From positions 4,768,501 to 4,832,500 of the forward strand of contig NZ_CP121471.1 in NCBI RefSeq assembly GCF_033954835.1: a DNA stretch of 64,000 bases, given 5' to 3'. How positions within the stretch are numbered: the first letter of the stretch is position 1; the number at the start of each line of letters is the position of its first letter. Below the pieces are notes generated by a model. The model saw only the letters and a list, made by a program, of their open reading frames with translations. It ran no database searches and was not told the DNA's origin. Of this stretch, positions 62,856-64,000 are shown piece after piece. Source of the DNA: Thiorhodovibrio frisius. GTDB taxonomy: Bacteria; Pseudomonadota; Gammaproteobacteria; Chromatiales; Chromatiaceae. A program made the position numbers and the translations under genes.

Positions 62856-64000
62856 TTGAGCTGAATGCGCTCTCCCCAAGGCACTTGAGAACGCCCCTTG
62901 ACCAGCCACAGCACTGGAAAGGCCGGCGCGGCCGGCGGAAAAGCCCCTTGCGCATCGGTGAAGTACAGCAGCAAATCGGGCTGGTGATCGCGCGCGGCCA
63001 GCCAGTCAAACACCGGCAGGAAGCTGGTACCGCCTTGGCCATGCAGCTGCTCCGGGCGGTGAAAGCGCTCCCAGGGCTCGAACTCAAAGGGAGCGCCGGG
63101 GCTCAGAGCCGCATCACAGGGCAGCAGGGTCACGCGGGCACGAAGTTGGCCTTTGAGCGCGTCGATCTCGGCGATGAATTCCTCGATCTCCGCGTCGCGG
63201 ATGGAGCCCGAGGTATCCAGCCCAATCACCAGGTCGAGTTGGTCGCTGCGCAGGCGCGGCAGGATAAAGTCGCCCTCACGTCGCGACGGGCGTGCGTAGC
63301 TGTAGTCATCGCGCGCCAAGGCGCTCAGGTAGCGCGCCAGCAAGCTACGCCAGGGCAACTGGGGTTGCAGCAGATAATCGATCAGGCGGCGCAGCTCGCC
63401 GCCGAGCTTACCGGCTTGCATGGCCTGCTGCGCGGCGCCGGCCAGGCGCTGTTGCCACTTTACCCGCAGTTGCTCGCGCTCATCGGGCGTCAGGGATTGC
63501 GGCGCGCTCTGGCCATCAGACGGCGCGGGCCTCTGGCCGTTGCTGTCGTCGGCTTCAGCCTGCTGCGATTCGCCCTGGCCCATGCCACCGCGCTCACCCT
63601 CGCCCGACTCCCGCGCGCGGCTGCCGTTCGCCAAGTCCCGCTCGCTTAGCTCCTGCCCCTGGCTGCCCTGCTGGCTGTCGCTGTCTTGATCATAGGCATG
63701 GGTGTCGAGCGTCTCAGACTGGTCGTTGTCGTCGATCAGCGGATAGATTTCCTCCGCCGTCATGCCAAGGTAGGCCGGCATAATGAGCGCGTTGGGTGGC
63801 GGTTTCAGCCCCTCGTCTATCAAAAGTGGGTTAATCGCATAATCGCAGGCCACATCCCATTTGTGACGCACCCGGTGCTGGCGACGCTCGAAATGCGACA
63901 AGGCGCAGTGCAGCGCCTCGTGCGCGAGCATGAACTGGGTCTCGGCCAAACTGAGCGCGGCGATGTACTCGGGGTTGAAATAGAAGGCCCGAGCATCAGT
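62852..64000 (-). CDS. DUF2201/VWA-like metallopeptidase (partial, 5' end outside window)
   Basis: 382 visible residues to the stop; the frame stays open to the window edge, so the N-terminus is missing. The left domain has LAHEALHCALSHF, a zinc-protease-like HExxH motif (HEALH), and the right domain is VWA-like with LVIGLDTSGSIRDAEIEEFI and LLYFTDAQG (MIDAS-type Asp-x-Ser-x-Ser). A Ser/Gln/Glu-rich linker of about 90 residues lies between. These proteins are often paired with a MoxR-type AAA+ ATPase, which would be upstream outside the window. Confidence 0.85.
   Translation of the reverse strand, partial: TDARAFYFNPEYIAALSLAETQFMLAHEALHCALSHFERRQHRVRHKWDVACDYAINPLLIDEGLKPPPNALIMPAYLGMTAEEIYPLIDDNDQSETLDTHAYDQDSDSQQGSQGQELSERDLANGSRARESGEGERGGMGQGESQQAEADDSNGQRPAPSDGQSAPQSLTPDEREQLRVKWQQRLAGAAQQAMQAGKLGGELRRLIDYLLQPQLPWRSLLARYLSALARDDYSYARPSRREGDFILPRLRSDQLDLVIGLDTSGSIRDAEIEEFIAEIDALKGQLRARVTLLPCDAALSPGAPFEFEPWERFHRPEQLHGQGGTSFLPVFDWLAARDHQPDLLLYFTDAQGAFPPAAPAFPVLWLVKGRSQVPWGERIQLN

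Overview
The window reads as chromosomal DNA of a GC-rich, flagellated gammaproteobacterium, most likely a purple sulfur bacterium of the Chromatiaceae. This is inferred from an 84-aa ferredoxin of the Allochromatium vinosum 2[4Fe-4S] type beside coaD, and from conserved gammaproteobacterial blocks: yebC-ruvC-ruvA-ruvB, priA-argS-SPOR protein, and miaB-ybeZ-ybeY-corC. I saw no tRNA, rRNA or CRISPR array.

Region 1 (1-3.8 kb) is the end of a flagellar locus: fliE (cut by the window edge), an FlrC/FleR-type and a FleQ-type sigma54 activator, with a good sigma54 promoter before fliE and a divergent ComFB-family gene. The sensor kinase gene fleS is absent, and the FleQ protein has lost part of the GAFTGA loop. 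Region 2 (3.8-12.5 kb) holds DNA repair and housekeeping genes (ruvCAB, yebC, zapD, yacG, recQ, a fructosamine kinase, an HNH protein). It ends in a 618-bp gap with DnaA-box-like sites before priA. Region 3 (12.5-24.8 kb) holds priA, argS, a SPOR protein, a four-gene gliding-type ABC locus, mutM, a gamma-glutamyltransferase, ferredoxin and coaD.

Region 4 (24.9-40 kb) is a defence island. A type II Wadjet (Jet) plasmid-defence system is present as jetA-jetB and jetC-jetD, all on the minus strand, but the two halves are separated by about 6.8 kb. The intervening DNA holds a VapBC-like pair with a mutated PIN site, an intact-looking ParDE pair, two decayed copies of an IS200/REP-type transposase inside a 437-bp direct repeat, two fragments of a second jetB, an orphan HTH antitoxin, an RHH protein, and a tightly overlapping operon of a DUF262 protein, a HEPN protein and a cytosine-C5 methyltransferase. 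A frameshifted vsr remnant lies antisense to the methyltransferase end. The DUF262-HEPN-methyltransferase operon is the best candidate for a little-described system.

Region 5 (40-45.3 kb) is a second gliding-type ABC locus with a fused permease-GldG protein, paralogous to the one in region 3. Region 6 (45.6-64 kb) holds an old yellow enzyme, a di-heme peroxidase, an MFS transporter, a lone cyclic-nucleotide domain protein, a LexA-like peptidase without DNA-binding domain, corC-ybeY-ybeZ-miaB, a CoA-disulfide-reductase/rhodanese fusion, a lipoprotein, a large PAS-GGDEF-EAL protein with a periplasmic heme-c motif, a BepA-type protease and part of a DUF2201/VWA protein. A short repeat occurs three times between genes in this region.

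Starts were chosen from homology and visible ribosome binding sites. Nothing here was checked by a database search.
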